Part shown: one piece after another, positions 8,457 to 17,379 of the stretch | Numbering within the stretch: the stretch's first letter is position 1 | Layout of the letters: each line of letters begins with the position of its first letter | From: Enterobacter cancerogenus | GTDB lineage: Bacteria > Pseudomonadota > Gammaproteobacteria > Enterobacterales > Enterobacteriaceae | DNA length: 64,000 bases | Direction of reading: 5' to 3' | Assembly: GCA_000773965.1 (NCBI GenBank) | Contig: JRUP01000018.1 | Location: 124,001-188,000 of the forward strand | The notes under the pieces: generated by a model | Told to the model about the DNA's origin: nothing | Database searches by the model: none | Seen by the model: the letters and a program-made list of their open reading frames with translations, nothing else | Program-made: the position numbers and the translations under genes

Positions 8457-9251
8457 ATGACAATCATTACGCGTCAGGATCATCGCTTTAGCGACCATCC
8501 TCTGATCTTTATGCAGAGCGACCGCAGCTTAGCGAGCGCACTGGAAGATCTGATGCGTGATCAACGAAGCTACATGCTGGATAACGTCAAACTCGGCCAG
8601 GCCGCTCCCGCAGGGACCTTGACGCTGGCCGAGTGGTCCACTCCGCTGCACTATCGTCGCCTGACACAGCGCTATAGCGATTATCTCTATCGCAATCACC
8701 CCGATGTGCAACAGGAAGCCAAACCGCTGCAGTCACTTTGGGCACAATGGTATTTTGGCTTGCTGTTGGCCCCGCTGATGCTGATGTTGCTGCAGGAGCC
8801 GCGGGCATTGAAGTGCGCCCCCCATCTGATTCATGTGGAATTTCATGAAAACGGCCATCCCTGTGCTTTCTGGATTGATGTGCAGGAAGATGAAGAGGCG
8901 CGTTACCTGAGTGCACAGCAGCGTATTGACCGCCTGATTCAGCAATGCCTGATCCCCGCTGTCAACGGCATGACGCAGCACGGTGATATCAACGCCAAAC
9001 TCATCTGGAACAACATGGGTTATTCGTTTTACTGGTTCCTCGGTGAACTGAAAGGCCAGTTATCCGCGCCCGTCATCACTCAGCTGGAATAAGCATTGTT
9101 CTTCACCCAGACGCTGCTGGATGGCAGCGACAATCCGCTTTATCGCACCATGATCCCGCGTCATGGCGAGATGGAACGTCGCAGTTGCTGCCAGCGCTAT
9201 CGCATTCCGGACGTGGAACGCTGTGGTAACTGCACGTTAAAAGTGGTTTAA
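8457..9251 (+). pseudogene. fhuF: ferric iron reductase FhuF, interrupted by an in-frame TAA
   Basis: FhuF reduces ferric iron in hydroxamate siderophores in the cytoplasm, using a C-terminal [2Fe-2S] cluster. The reading frame opens at ATG 8457 and follows E. coli FhuF (LWAQWYFGLLLAPLMLMLL, KLIWNNMGYSFYWFLGELK) for 211 codons to a TAA at 9090-9092. The same frame then continues for 52 more sense codons that still match FhuF (ALFFTQTLL, DNPLYRT, CCQRYRIPDVERCGNC) to TAA at 9251. Without the first stop the protein would be 264 residues (E. coli 262). The TAA replaces one codon and there is no frameshift. The truncated product lacks all four cluster cysteines (CC-x10-C-x2-C). Alternatives are a sequencing error or stop-codon readthrough. 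Confidence 0.85.
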
Positions 9252-9346
9252 CCTGCGCGCATTCTGTTACAGATTCTCTTTTTATCCCGTTTACACTTTT
9301 CCCCCCTTATGGCAGCTTTTAGGCTCTGTTTTTACCGGAGAAAAAA

Positions 9347-9811
9347 ATGAGCCTGGAGTCGGTACGGCACTTCTTTGCCGAACATGCACCGGATATCGAC
9401 ATCATCGAGATGCCGGAAAGCACCGCCACGGTAGAACTGGCCGCACGCGTCCATGGCGTGATGCCGGGGCAAATCGCCAAAACCCTGTCGTTGAAAGTGA
9501 AGGATGCCATTGTGCTGATCGTCACGCGCGGTGATGCCCGCCTCGACAACCGCAAGCTGAAAGCCGCACTCGGCGCTAAGGCCCGCATGTTGAGTGTCGA
9601 TGAGGTGGTGAACTGGACCGGACATCCGGTGGGCGGCGTCTGCCCCTTTGGACTGGAAAATCCGCTGACCGTTTATTGTGATGTGACCCTGCGCGGTTTT
9701 GATGAAGTGCTGCCCGCGGCAGGTTCGATTCACAGTGCAGTGCGCATTTCGCCACAGCGCATGGCTGAGCTGACTGCGGCGAAATGGGTCGACGTCTGCG
9801 AGGCGCTTTAA
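9347..9811 (+). CDS. YbaK/EbsC-family aminoacyl-tRNA deacylase
   Basis: A 154-residue single-domain protein of the YbaK/ProXp family, which hydrolyses mischarged aminoacyl-tRNAs in trans. Family features are the conserved lysine in QIAKTLSLKV, the DARLDNRKLK segment and the GHPVGGVCPFGL loop near residue 92. Substrate specificity cannot be read from sequence alone. It has a GGAG ribosome site 6-7 nt before ATG 9347. Its end overlaps the convergent transporter gene by 4 nt. Confidence 0.88.
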   Translation: MSLESVRHFFAEHAPDIDIIEMPESTATVELAARVHGVMPGQIAKTLSLKVKDAIVLIVTRGDARLDNRKLKAALGAKARMLSVDEVVNWTGHPVGGVCPFGLENPLTVYCDVTLRGFDEVLPAAGSIHSAVRISPQRMAELTAAKWVDVCEAL

Positions 9812-11028
9812 CGCTGTTCGCGCGCCACGGCACCGGATATTTCGATACCCCGCGTCTCTCGCCCGAAGGCGACAAACACGCAAATCAGCACCGCCACCGT
9901 ACCGGCAACGATTGCCATCCCCAGGCCGTAGTTGCCGCCGTGAGCCTCGGCAATGCGTGACTGCAAGGTCGCATTGACCGAGGCAATCAGATTACCCAAC
10001 TGATAAACAAAGCCCGGCAGTACCGCACGTGCATTCGCAGGCACCAGTTCTGTAAGATAGGTCGGCACCACGCCCCATGCGCCCTGCACCATAAACTGCA
10101 TCAGGAACGCGCCGATGCCAATCATCCAGGATCCGCTGGAGAACGCCCACAGCGGCAACACTGGCAGCGCAAGGAAGGAGGCAAGGATAATCGCTTTCTT
10201 ACGGCCAATGCGTTCTGACAGCGCACCAAAGGTAATCCCGCCCAGCATCGCCGCAATGTTGTAGCTGATGGCGATGATGCTCACGGTGTGCGGATCAAAC
10301 TGATGCTGCACTTTCAGGAAAGTCGGATAGAGATCCTGGGTGCCATGGCTAAAGAAGTTAAAGCACGCCATCAGCAGCACCATGTAGATGCAGATTTTCC
10401 AGTGCTGACGAATAATCGGCAGCAGCGCCGTGCTCTCTTTACGCTCGCGTGCAGCCAGCCAGACCGGGGATTCCGGCACTTTAAAATAGATAAACGGCAG
10501 CAGCAGAATCGGCAATGCGCCAATCAGGAACATGCCGCGCCAGCCTACCGACTCGAAAAACAGTCCGAAAATGATCGATGCCAGCAAGTAGCCACAAGGG
10601 TAGCCCGCCTGGAAGATGCCGGACATCAGCCCACGCGAGCGATCCGGAATGGTTTCCATTGCCAGTGACGATGCCACGCCCCAGATGCCGCCCATCGCCA
10701 CGCCGTAAATCACGCGGAAGGCGAGGAAGGCGGTGAAGTTCGGTGACCATGCAGAGAGCAGCTCAAACAGTGAGAACATCACGATATTGAGCATCAGAAT
10801 CGGGCGGCGGCCATACTTCTCAGCCAGACGGCCAAAAATCAGCGCGCCAATTGGTCGAACCGCCAGCGTGAGCATAATGGCAACAGAAACATCGGAGACG
10901 CTGGTGTTGAAATACTGCGCAAGATCGCTGAGTACAAACACCAGGATAAAGAAGTCGAACGCATCCAGCGTCCAGCTGGCGAAACTGGCAAACGCCACGT
11001 TTCGCTGGGTCGCAGTCCAGTTGAACAT
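9808..11028 (-). CDS. MFS transporter, sialate/lactate:H+ symporter (NanT/JEN-like) type
   Basis: A 406-residue inner-membrane permease with 12 predicted segments. The first segment carries the DAFDFFI motif typical of the SHS group, and the loop after the second segment carries the MFS signature (GRLAEKYGRRP). A second copy, LSERIGRKKA, follows the seventh segment. The substrate is probably an organic acid, but no neighbouring catabolic genes identify it. It is separated from the upstream nucleoside hydrolase gene by about 290 nt and probably has its own promoter. Confidence 0.85.
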   Translation of the reverse strand: MFNWTATQRNVAFASFASWTLDAFDFFILVFVLSDLAQYFNTSVSDVSVAIMLTLAVRPIGALIFGRLAEKYGRRPILMLNIVMFSLFELLSAWSPNFTAFLAFRVIYGVAMGGIWGVASSLAMETIPDRSRGLMSGIFQAGYPCGYLLASIIFGLFFESVGWRGMFLIGALPILLLPFIYFKVPESPVWLAARERKESTALLPIIRQHWKICIYMVLLMACFNFFSHGTQDLYPTFLKVQHQFDPHTVSIIAISYNIAAMLGGITFGALSERIGRKKAIILASFLALPVLPLWAFSSGSWMIGIGAFLMQFMVQGAWGVVPTYLTELVPANARAVLPGFVYQLGNLIASVNATLQSRIAEAHGGNYGLGMAIVAGTVAVLICVFVAFGRETRGIEISGAVAREQR

Positions 11029-11315
11029 AGGGGGTATCCTGTCTGATTAGCTTCCGGTTCATTGACCAGAATTTATTGGAACGTTATCCGGCGAATGATT
11101 TCGCTGGTTATTATTGTGTTAACTATTTGTATATAGCATGTCAGAAAGGGGGGCTGCGGCGGGGAATTGTCAGGGAGTGATTCGCGGTGTAAGGAAGCGT
11201 GTCATCGAGTGAAAGATTGCACCGCCGTACAGCAGTGCCATCTGAAAGGGCAAATTCCTGGCGGTATGACAGGAAGACGGGTGCGGCTCAGTGTGCCGCA
11301 CCCATCTCTGGGCAT

Positions 11316-12299
11316 TCAGCGCTGCAGTTGATTAAACGCCTTCTCAATCATCTCCAGCAGCAACGGATTGTTGACGTTCTGCATCACGTGCACCAATGCC
11401 CCGGTCTGCTCCGGCACGCCAATGTCCAGGCGCAGTGGCGACCGATACCGCCAGCTCTTGCCGCGCGTTGCGCCAGCGCGTAACTCAATATCGACAAAGT
11501 AATCCACCCCATCCGCCACGCGCTGATTCAATAGCCAGGCAATCACCAGCGCATCGTGGATCCAGCAGCCTGGCAGATGGCGGGTGCGAATCGAGTAATC
11601 AATCCACGGGCGCAACGTTTCACGGACAAACTGCGGTAACGGATGATCGTTGGTCGTCAGACGATTAAGATCCTGATGGGTCATCAATGTTTGTGTCGTG
11701 GCGTCCATCGGCACCAGCGTGATGGCTGCACCGCTGTGCAGCACCTGATGCGCCGCTTCGGGATCCAGACCAAAGTTGGTGTCTTTGATGTAATCATCTA
11801 AAGCGAACACACCGCCCATAATCACAATTTCTGCCACGGATTCAGCCATCTGTGGATAACGCTGCAACGCCTGCGCCACGTTAGTCAGCGGACCGATCGC
11901 CACCAGAGTAAATTCGCCGGGATTATCGCAAATCAGCTGGCCCATCACGCCTGCGGCATCATTGCCATCTGCCGCGAGCAACTGCGGCTTACGCACGCCC
12001 CGCCACAGCTCACTCAGGGTCGCGTCTTTTACACCATCGAGGCGCGCGCGCCAGGGGGCAGGATCTTCACGAAGTGCCTGCAACGCGCCCTGCACTACGG
12101 GAATATTCAGCCCTAATCGCTGGAGTAAATCTTTGGCAACCTGCGCCCCTAACGCACTCGGCGTATTGCCGGTGACGGTAGTGATCAGTTCAACCGACAG
12201 CGAAGGTGATGCCAACGCCAGTGCCAGCGCCAGGCCGTCATCGGTGTTCGCCCCTGCAATTCCATTTCCCGGATCACAATCAATAATCAGTCTTTTCAT
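11316..12299 (-). CDS. inosine-uridine type nucleoside hydrolase
   Basis: A cytosolic enzyme splitting ribonucleosides into base and ribose. The 327-residue protein has the N-terminal calcium site, here in an expanded form (DCDPGNGIAGANTDDGLAL) in which the usual DPGxDD loop carries extra residues. It also has the IVIMGGVFALDD motif near residue 165 and the C-terminal HDALVIAW motif that contributes the last aspartate. It lies 12 nt after the LacI-type regulator and behind an MHS transporter on the same strand, so the three likely form one nucleoside or ribose-compound uptake and cleavage operon. Confidence 0.9.
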   Translation of the reverse strand: MKRLIIDCDPGNGIAGANTDDGLALALALASPSLSVELITTVTGNTPSALGAQVAKDLLQRLGLNIPVVQGALQALREDPAPWRARLDGVKDATLSELWRGVRKPQLLAADGNDAAGVMGQLICDNPGEFTLVAIGPLTNVAQALQRYPQMAESVAEIVIMGGVFALDDYIKDTNFGLDPEAAHQVLHSGAAITLVPMDATTQTLMTHQDLNRLTTNDHPLPQFVRETLRPWIDYSIRTRHLPGCWIHDALVIAWLLNQRVADGVDYFVDIELRAGATRGKSWRYRSPLRLDIGVPEQTGALVHVMQNVNNPLLLEMIEKAFNQLQR

Positions 12300-12311
12300 G
12301 ATGTTATAGGT

Positions 12312-13334
12312 TTATTTTTGTTGAGTAAGCAGGCAGCCACAGGACTCACCGATTTCAAGATAGTGAGGGAACTCTGCCAGTTGGGCTTCGCCATCCCCAT
12401 TTTTCAGCATGGCGATAGCGCTGCGTGCCATTTCCCGCAGCGGTTGACGTACGGTCGTCAATGTCGGGACATGGAACGCGGATTGATCGGTGCCGTTAAA
12501 GCACACCAGGGCGACATCCTGCGGCACGCGCAAACCGTGTTCAGAGAGCGCACGGATACAGCCAATCGCCTGGCCTTCATTGCTGGTAAACAGCGCGCGC
12601 GGCACCTGTCCGCCGGCAATCATACGTTTTGTGGCGTCATAACCGCCTTGTCGCGAGTAGCTGGCAGGGAAAATCAGGGCTTCATCTGCCTGCAGGCCTT
12701 TTTCTGCCATGGCATCGCGCCAGCCCTGAATACGATCCTGGGCATTCAACATCTCCAGCGGACCGCTGATCATGCCAACCTGTTGATAACCGTGGCTGAG
12801 CAGATGTTCAGTCACCTGACGCGAGGCCTCGCGCTCATTGACCCGCAACATGCTCACGCCAGGACGGGGGGCAACGCGATCCAGCATCACCAGCGGTGTA
12901 CCACTGGCCTGAATCACATCAATGTATGGGTGGCGGTCGACACTGGTATAAAACAGGCCATCCACCTGACGATTCAGCAAGCCCTGAATCAGTTCCAGCT
13001 CACGCTTGCGATCATCTCCGGCATCCCCCAGCAGCATCACGTGGCCGTGATCCAGCGACTCCTGCAGCAGCATATGCGCCATCGAAGCCACGAAGGGGTT
13101 GCTGATATTTGGCACTACCAGGCCAAAGGTTTTGGTGCTGCCGGATGCCAATGCTCGCGCCACCGCATTCGGTCGATAGCCCGTCTGTTTAATCGCTTCC
13201 AGCACGCGCAGCCGCGTGGCTTCCGCCACCGGGCGCGGTCCGTTGTTAATCACATAGCTCACTACCGCCACTGAGGTGCCGGCGGCTTTCGCCACATCGC
13301 TACGTGTTACATTTCCGCCTGTGGATTTCGCCAA
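12312..13334 (-). CDS. LacI-family transcriptional regulator
   Basis: Likely represses the adjacent transporter and nucleoside hydrolase genes until a ligand binds. A LacI helix-turn-helix at about residues 10-35 (RSDVAKAAGTSVAVVSYVIN) and the hinge helix (NAVARALAS) precede a periplasmic-binding-protein-like sensor domain (about 65-335). The TTG at 13334 is chosen because GAGG lies 8 nt before it and the resulting 340 residues is the usual family length. The upstream in-frame ATG at 13394 adds 20 residues unlike the family. It sits between the transporter and hydrolase genes. Confidence 0.85.
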   Translation of the reverse strand: MAKSTGGNVTRSDVAKAAGTSVAVVSYVINNGPRPVAEATRLRVLEAIKQTGYRPNAVARALASGSTKTFGLVVPNISNPFVASMAHMLLQESLDHGHVMLLGDAGDDRKRELELIQGLLNRQVDGLFYTSVDRHPYIDVIQASGTPLVMLDRVAPRPGVSMLRVNEREASRQVTEHLLSHGYQQVGMISGPLEMLNAQDRIQGWRDAMAEKGLQADEALIFPASYSRQGGYDATKRMIAGGQVPRALFTSNEGQAIGCIRALSEHGLRVPQDVALVCFNGTDQSAFHVPTLTTVRQPLREMARSAIAMLKNGDGEAQLAEFPHYLEIGESCGCLLTQQK

Positions 13335-13411
13335 TGCTCTTGCCTCTGCATGAATGCCATTGGCCGGAATAACCGGCCAATGGCACTGTTTCACTTACAG
13401 CGTGTTGCGCG

Positions 13412-14806
13412 TCAGATCGCATCTTCCGGTAGATTCAGATCGCGCCCACGCGTTTCCGGTGCCACAAACGTGGTCAGAAAACCGATGGTCGCCATCGCCG
13501 AGAAGTACACGGCAATCGCCCACCAGTGTCCGGTGTACGATAACAGCGCCGCAGCCACTAAAGGTGCCGTCCCTCCAGAAAGGATAGACCCCAGCTCCTT
13601 CGCCACCGCCATCTTGGTGTAACGGTGTCTAACGCCGAACATTTCCACACCCCACGCGGCCTGCACCCCAAAAATACCGAGGGAAGCCAGCGCCATGCCC
13701 ACGACCATCACCGGGATCACAATCGCCGGGTCACGGCTGTCCATCAGGCTGAATGCCGGCCAGGCGTAAATCATCAGCAGCAGACAGAAACCACGGTAGG
13801 TGATACGGCGGCCAAAGCGGTCAGACATCCAACCGGCAAACGGAATAATCAGGAAACCCAGCAGCGAGGCAATAAACACCGCCGTCGTTGGCACCGACTT
13901 ATCGAGCATCAGCACTTTCGCGACATAACCGACGATAAAGCCCTGCGCCAGATAGGAAGGACCGTTTTCGCCGATACGTAAGCCGACCATCGTCCAGAAC
14001 GCACGGCTGCGCTGCCAGAAACTGCGGGTATCAACCTCGGCGGCGGCATGCTGCAATGTGGCGCTACGCTCTGCCTGCAAAAGTGCCTGCTGACGTTCAA
14101 ACACCGGAGTTTCACGCAGATGGCGACGCAGCCATAACGCGACCACGGCAATCAGAACGCTACTGAGGAACGGAATACGCCATCCCCAATCCAGCAAGGT
14201 TTGTTTATCCATCTGAATCACCGCCAGCCACACCAGCGAAGCGATCAGCGTGCCACTATTCGAGCCAAGGGCAATCACGGAAGAGACCAGACCGCGACGC
14301 GCAACCGGGGCATATTCGCCCAGCATCACGGTGCCACCAGACAGTTCCGCACCGGCGCCCAACCCTTGGGTAAAGCGCAACAGCACCAGACAAGCGGGTG
14401 CCCAGACGCCGATCGTGGCGTAAGAAGGGATGAGACCAATCAAGGTTGTCGATGCGCCCATCAGGATGATGGTGGCGATCATCACGGTCTTGCGGCCTTT
14501 GCGGTCACCGATCCAGCCAAACAGCAGCGCACCAATTGGACGTGCAATAAACCCGACGGACCAGGTGGCAAAACTGGAGAGCAGCGCCATAGCGGGTGTG
14601 GCATTGGGGAAAAACACATCGCCAAAGATGATGCCTGCTGCCAGGCCATAGAGTGCGAAATCCGCATACTCCATTGCCGTGCCGAGCCAGCAAGAGAAGG
14701 TGGCGCGCCAGAAATCTTTGCGGCCAGAAGAGGTTTCCAGCCGCATGTCAGCAGCTGAAGAGGTGCTCAGTGAAGTTTGTTGCGAAACGGACTGATGTAC
14801 CGTCAT
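13412..14806 (-). CDS. MFS transporter, metabolite:H+ symporter (MHS/ProP-like)
   Basis: A 464-residue, 12-segment inner-membrane permease. The first segment carries the MHS signature (GTAMEYADFALYG), followed by FIARPIGALLFGWIGDRKGRK. A long loop of polar sequence sits between segments 6 and 7. The start is ATG 14806 (MTVHQSV) with an AGGG site upstream; an ATG at 14905 would add 33 non-family residues. It is the first gene of the operon with the LacI regulator and nucleoside hydrolase. A nucleoside or related substrate is inferred from context only. Confidence 0.85.
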   Translation of the reverse strand: MTVHQSVSQQTSLSTSSAADMRLETSSGRKDFWRATFSCWLGTAMEYADFALYGLAAGIIFGDVFFPNATPAMALLSSFATWSVGFIARPIGALLFGWIGDRKGRKTVMIATIILMGASTTLIGLIPSYATIGVWAPACLVLLRFTQGLGAGAELSGGTVMLGEYAPVARRGLVSSVIALGSNSGTLIASLVWLAVIQMDKQTLLDWGWRIPFLSSVLIAVVALWLRRHLRETPVFERQQALLQAERSATLQHAAAEVDTRSFWQRSRAFWTMVGLRIGENGPSYLAQGFIVGYVAKVLMLDKSVPTTAVFIASLLGFLIIPFAGWMSDRFGRRITYRGFCLLLMIYAWPAFSLMDSRDPAIVIPVMVVGMALASLGIFGVQAAWGVEMFGVRHRYTKMAVAKELGSILSGGTAPLVAAALLSYTGHWWAIAVYFSAMATIGFLTTFVAPETRGRDLNLPEDAI

Positions 14807-15151
14807 GACCTTTTCCCTGAAATAGGTGAAAACAGCAAACGCCCTTCCGTGGGACGGTTCCCTTGCAACAAGCGGAACTCCCCGGTGAAGACGTTCAGTA
14901 GGCAAACCTGGATGAAAGTCAAAAGAACTCCCTGGTGTTGGAATTCACTCATTCGCCTGTTCTCGTCGATGTTTTTTTCATCGATCGCATTAGTAAGGCA
15001 AATGTAACCACGTCATCTCAAGGCCAACTTTGTCTCTGGCACCGTGAGTTATCACTGTGGACACAGTCTATCTACGCGCGTAGATAAATCAAGTGATAAA
15101 AGTGAAAATAATTAATTTATCTTCACTATAGCTCGGGATTAGAAAGCAAAA
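14807..15151. other. intergenic region upstream of the MHS transporter
   Basis: 345 nt without a supported gene. It holds the promoter of the transporter operon on the minus strand. It also contains a perfect 18-bp palindrome at 15069-15086 that could be an operator. The stretch from 15090 to 15140 is AT-rich. Confidence 0.5.
15069..15086. promoter_or_regulatory. perfect 18-bp palindrome, candidate operator
   Basis: TATCTACGCGCGTAGATA reads identically on both strands and has a central CG, as LacI-family operators do. It lies about 260 bp upstream of the MHS transporter start and about 70 bp before the short hypothetical frame at 15152. The LacI-type regulator encoded nearby is the obvious candidate binder, but this is inference. 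Confidence 0.4.
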
Positions 15152-15391
15152 ATGGCGTTAATTCATAACATTACAGCTCATTCAAACCAACAGCAGCGCA
15201 TTAACCTCAAGGCAATTAACGAGCGTTGCTTATCATTAGCTGAGTTGTGGCTGATCCTTCATCGCGCTTTTTTTCGCACAAATCAGTTAAGCTTTAATGA
15301 CAATTGCGAATTAATCTTAAAACCCTTTCGCCAGTGCGGTTCAGCTATCACCTGCATTACACTGGGTAAAAATCACACAGGGCGCCTATGA
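15152..15391 (+). CDS. hypothetical short frame, doubtful
   Basis: A 79-residue open frame whose TGA overlaps the ATG of the histidine phosphatase gene by 4 nt, which would fit coupling. There is no clear ribosome site and no recognisable domain, and the composition is not clearly coding. It may simply be leader sequence. Confidence 0.2.
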   Translation: MALIHNITAHSNQQQRINLKAINERCLSLAELWLILHRAFFRTNQLSFNDNCELILKPFRQCGSAITCITLGKNHTGRL

Positions 15392-15942
15392 CCATCATCC
15401 TCATGCGACACGGTAAACCTGACCATCCGATCAGCGGGCGCTTTACTGCGCGAGCGCTGGCCGACTGGTGTGAAGGCTATGACCTGGCCGACATTTGCGA
15501 CTCGCCGCCGCCGCGCAGTATGGCCATCGCTCGAATGGCTCGCGTGATCGCCTCCAGCCCGCTACCCCGCGCGCGTTCATCGCTCACGCGTCTCGGTCTG
15601 CAACCGCATGAGGTGGATGAGGTTTTCAGTGAAGTGGCCATGCCGCTGCTGCCGTTCGAACGCCTGCACCTGCCGCTGACCGTTTGGCTCGCTCTTTTGC
15701 GCCTGTTATGGTTATGCGGTTACGCCGGGCATGTGGAATCCTTGACCCATGCCCGAGCACGGGCGCGTCAGGCGGCAGATAAGTTGGTCACGTTATCAAA
15801 ACAGGGAACGGTATTACTGGTGGGGCACGGCATCATGAACAAAATGATCGCCCGGGAATTGCGTAAACGCGGCTGGCAGGCGGAAAAACATGCCAGCAGC
15901 CGCCACTGGAGCAGCGCGATTTACCACCGCCCGTTTATTTAA
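15388..15942 (+). CDS. histidine phosphatase family protein
   Basis: A 184-residue branch-1 histidine phosphatase. The N-terminus carries the catalytic RHG motif (LMRHGKP, residues 6-11), the second arginine lies in ASSPLPRA near 55, and the second histidine is in the GHG motif near 149. A hydrophobic stretch (about 96-112) replaces part of the usual cap. Substrate unknown; the family includes sugar-phosphate and protein phosphatases. Confidence 0.85.
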   Translation: MTIILMRHGKPDHPISGRFTARALADWCEGYDLADICDSPPPRSMAIARMARVIASSPLPRARSSLTRLGLQPHEVDEVFSEVAMPLLPFERLHLPLTVWLALLRLLWLCGYAGHVESLTHARARARQAADKLVTLSKQGTVLLVGHGIMNKMIARELRKRGWQAEKHASSRHWSSAIYHRPFI

Positions 15943-16012
15943 CCCTGATACATCCAATCAAACGTCGCGTTCAGGTGCCTGACGAACGTTGCCACAAGGA
16001 GATGCCCCGCCG

Positions 16013-16963
16013 TCAGTTCAACTGGAAGTAACTCAGCACCTCACAGCCTTTTCCGACGTTCGGGGTCGCTATCACTTTCATTTGCAGCAAATCAATCACG
16101 CTCAATGACCCATCGCCTTCATTGGCAATCAACAGCGTTCGATTATCAGCACTGAAACAGCCATCCATCGGTTTGTTGCCGACCGGAACATCCCCCAACG
16201 GATTGAGTAAATCATCAAATAGTGTGATGAGCGGCTCCTGATCGCCAATTGCTACCAATCGCTCACCGTTGGCGCTAAAACGTACCACCTGGCAGGGCTG
16301 TTGATGGGCCGTGAGTTTAATGCGCTGGCGAATACGATGGCTTTGGCGATCGACCACATACAGTAACGGCGCGTCGGCCGCGCTAGCGACCAGATAAGGA
16401 TGCTTCGGCGAGGCCGCGATACCGGAGATCGGCCCCGGCAGCAGAATGTTGTCAATGATGCGCCCTTCTGCCTCGCACAGATCCACCACCGTGATGCTGG
16501 CGTCTTCTTCGTTCTCTGTGAACAATTTACGCCCGCTGGGTGAGAGCGTCAGACGATGCGCATTGTGCGATGGCAGCTTAATCATTTTTTCCACCCTATC
16601 GGTAACGGGATCGATGACTGCCACGGCCGCACTGTTTTCACAGCAGAGGTAGACTTTGCCATCGCGGCCCAATTGGCCACTGTGGGGCGACTGCAACGGA
16701 GATAAGTCGATAAAACCGCTGATCTGGCGTTTGCGTAGATCGATCACCGCCACTTTGTGACCAGGGTGGGGATTGTCTCCATGAATGCCGTCACCATAGA
16801 TCGGCACATAGGCTTTCTCTTGCTCAGGCAACATCAGTAGCTCATGCGGACGCGGCGGAAACGCATTCAGCTCCTGTTGCACGGCAAAGGTGTCGGGATC
16901 GAGAAACAGAACCCGATTCCCCTGCTTATCGACCGCCAGTAATCCACGGTTGTGTGGCTGCAT
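16013..16963 (-). CDS. YVTN-type beta-propeller protein
   Basis: A 316-residue protein built of repeated blades with recurrent VAVIDL/ITVVDL/LSVIDL strands (about every 40-45 residues), as in YVTN/surface-antigen and cytochrome-d1-like propellers. There is no signal peptide, so it appears cytosolic. Function is unknown; some relatives are lactonases or scaffold proteins, but no catalytic residues can be assigned. It is transcribed alone. Confidence 0.75.
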   Translation of the reverse strand: MQPHNRGLLAVDKQGNRVLFLDPDTFAVQQELNAFPPRPHELLMLPEQEKAYVPIYGDGIHGDNPHPGHKVAVIDLRKRQISGFIDLSPLQSPHSGQLGRDGKVYLCCENSAAVAVIDPVTDRVEKMIKLPSHNAHRLTLSPSGRKLFTENEEDASITVVDLCEAEGRIIDNILLPGPISGIAASPKHPYLVASAADAPLLYVVDRQSHRIRQRIKLTAHQQPCQVVRFSANGERLVAIGDQEPLITLFDDLLNPLGDVPVGNKPMDGCFSADNRTLLIANEGDGSLSVIDLLQMKVIATPNVGKGCEVLSYFQLN

Positions 16964-17379
16964 AGTGCCTCCTTTGTGTTAACCACCTCGTCTAAGCGTA
17001 GTTAACCTGCATCAGGAAGGGGCAAATCCCTGCCAGGCCAGCGAAAAATGTAGCCGCTTTAAACCATTTGAATGCGGGTATTTTTTATCTAAGCCGCAGC
17101 CAGCGCCAAGGCCAAGTTATTTTATTAGGAATAGTCCTAATGATGATTAATTATAAAATCAGTCGGCCATTCAATTATTTCCGGGAAATTTTACCCTTAA
17201 CGGATCCTTCATTTTCCGTTTTATCTGAAAGAAAAAAAAAGTCATAGCCTCTAAGGCCAGAATGCTTTATTAAGCTGATGTGAGTACTTTTTACACACAG
17301 CCGTGAGGAAACATAAGAGCGCATAAGCTGCCAGCATCAGGGAATCCTTGCCACCATAATCACAATAATCAGGTGCACC
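16964..17379. other. intergenic region upstream of the glycosyltransferase-like gene
   Basis: 416 nt with no supported gene, increasingly AT-rich towards 17250. It contains an RcsAB-box-like inverted repeat at 17126-17139 and an A-run near 17232. It probably holds divergent promoters for the propeller gene and the capsule-type gene. Confidence 0.5.
17126..17139 (+). promoter_or_regulatory. candidate RcsAB box
   Basis: TAGGAATAGTCCTA matches the RcsAB consensus TAAGAATATTCCTA at 12 of 14 positions and is part of a TTAGGA/TCCTAA inverted repeat. It lies about 240 bp upstream of a capsular-polysaccharide-type gene, the class of target controlled by Rcs phosphorelay in Erwinia and Pantoea. Confidence 0.45.

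Noticed and set aside
12318-13274. 318-codon open frame antisense to the lacI gene
   Set aside because: It is a shadow of a clear LacI-family gene; composition is His/Arg/Gln-rich as typical for antisense frames in GC-rich DNA.
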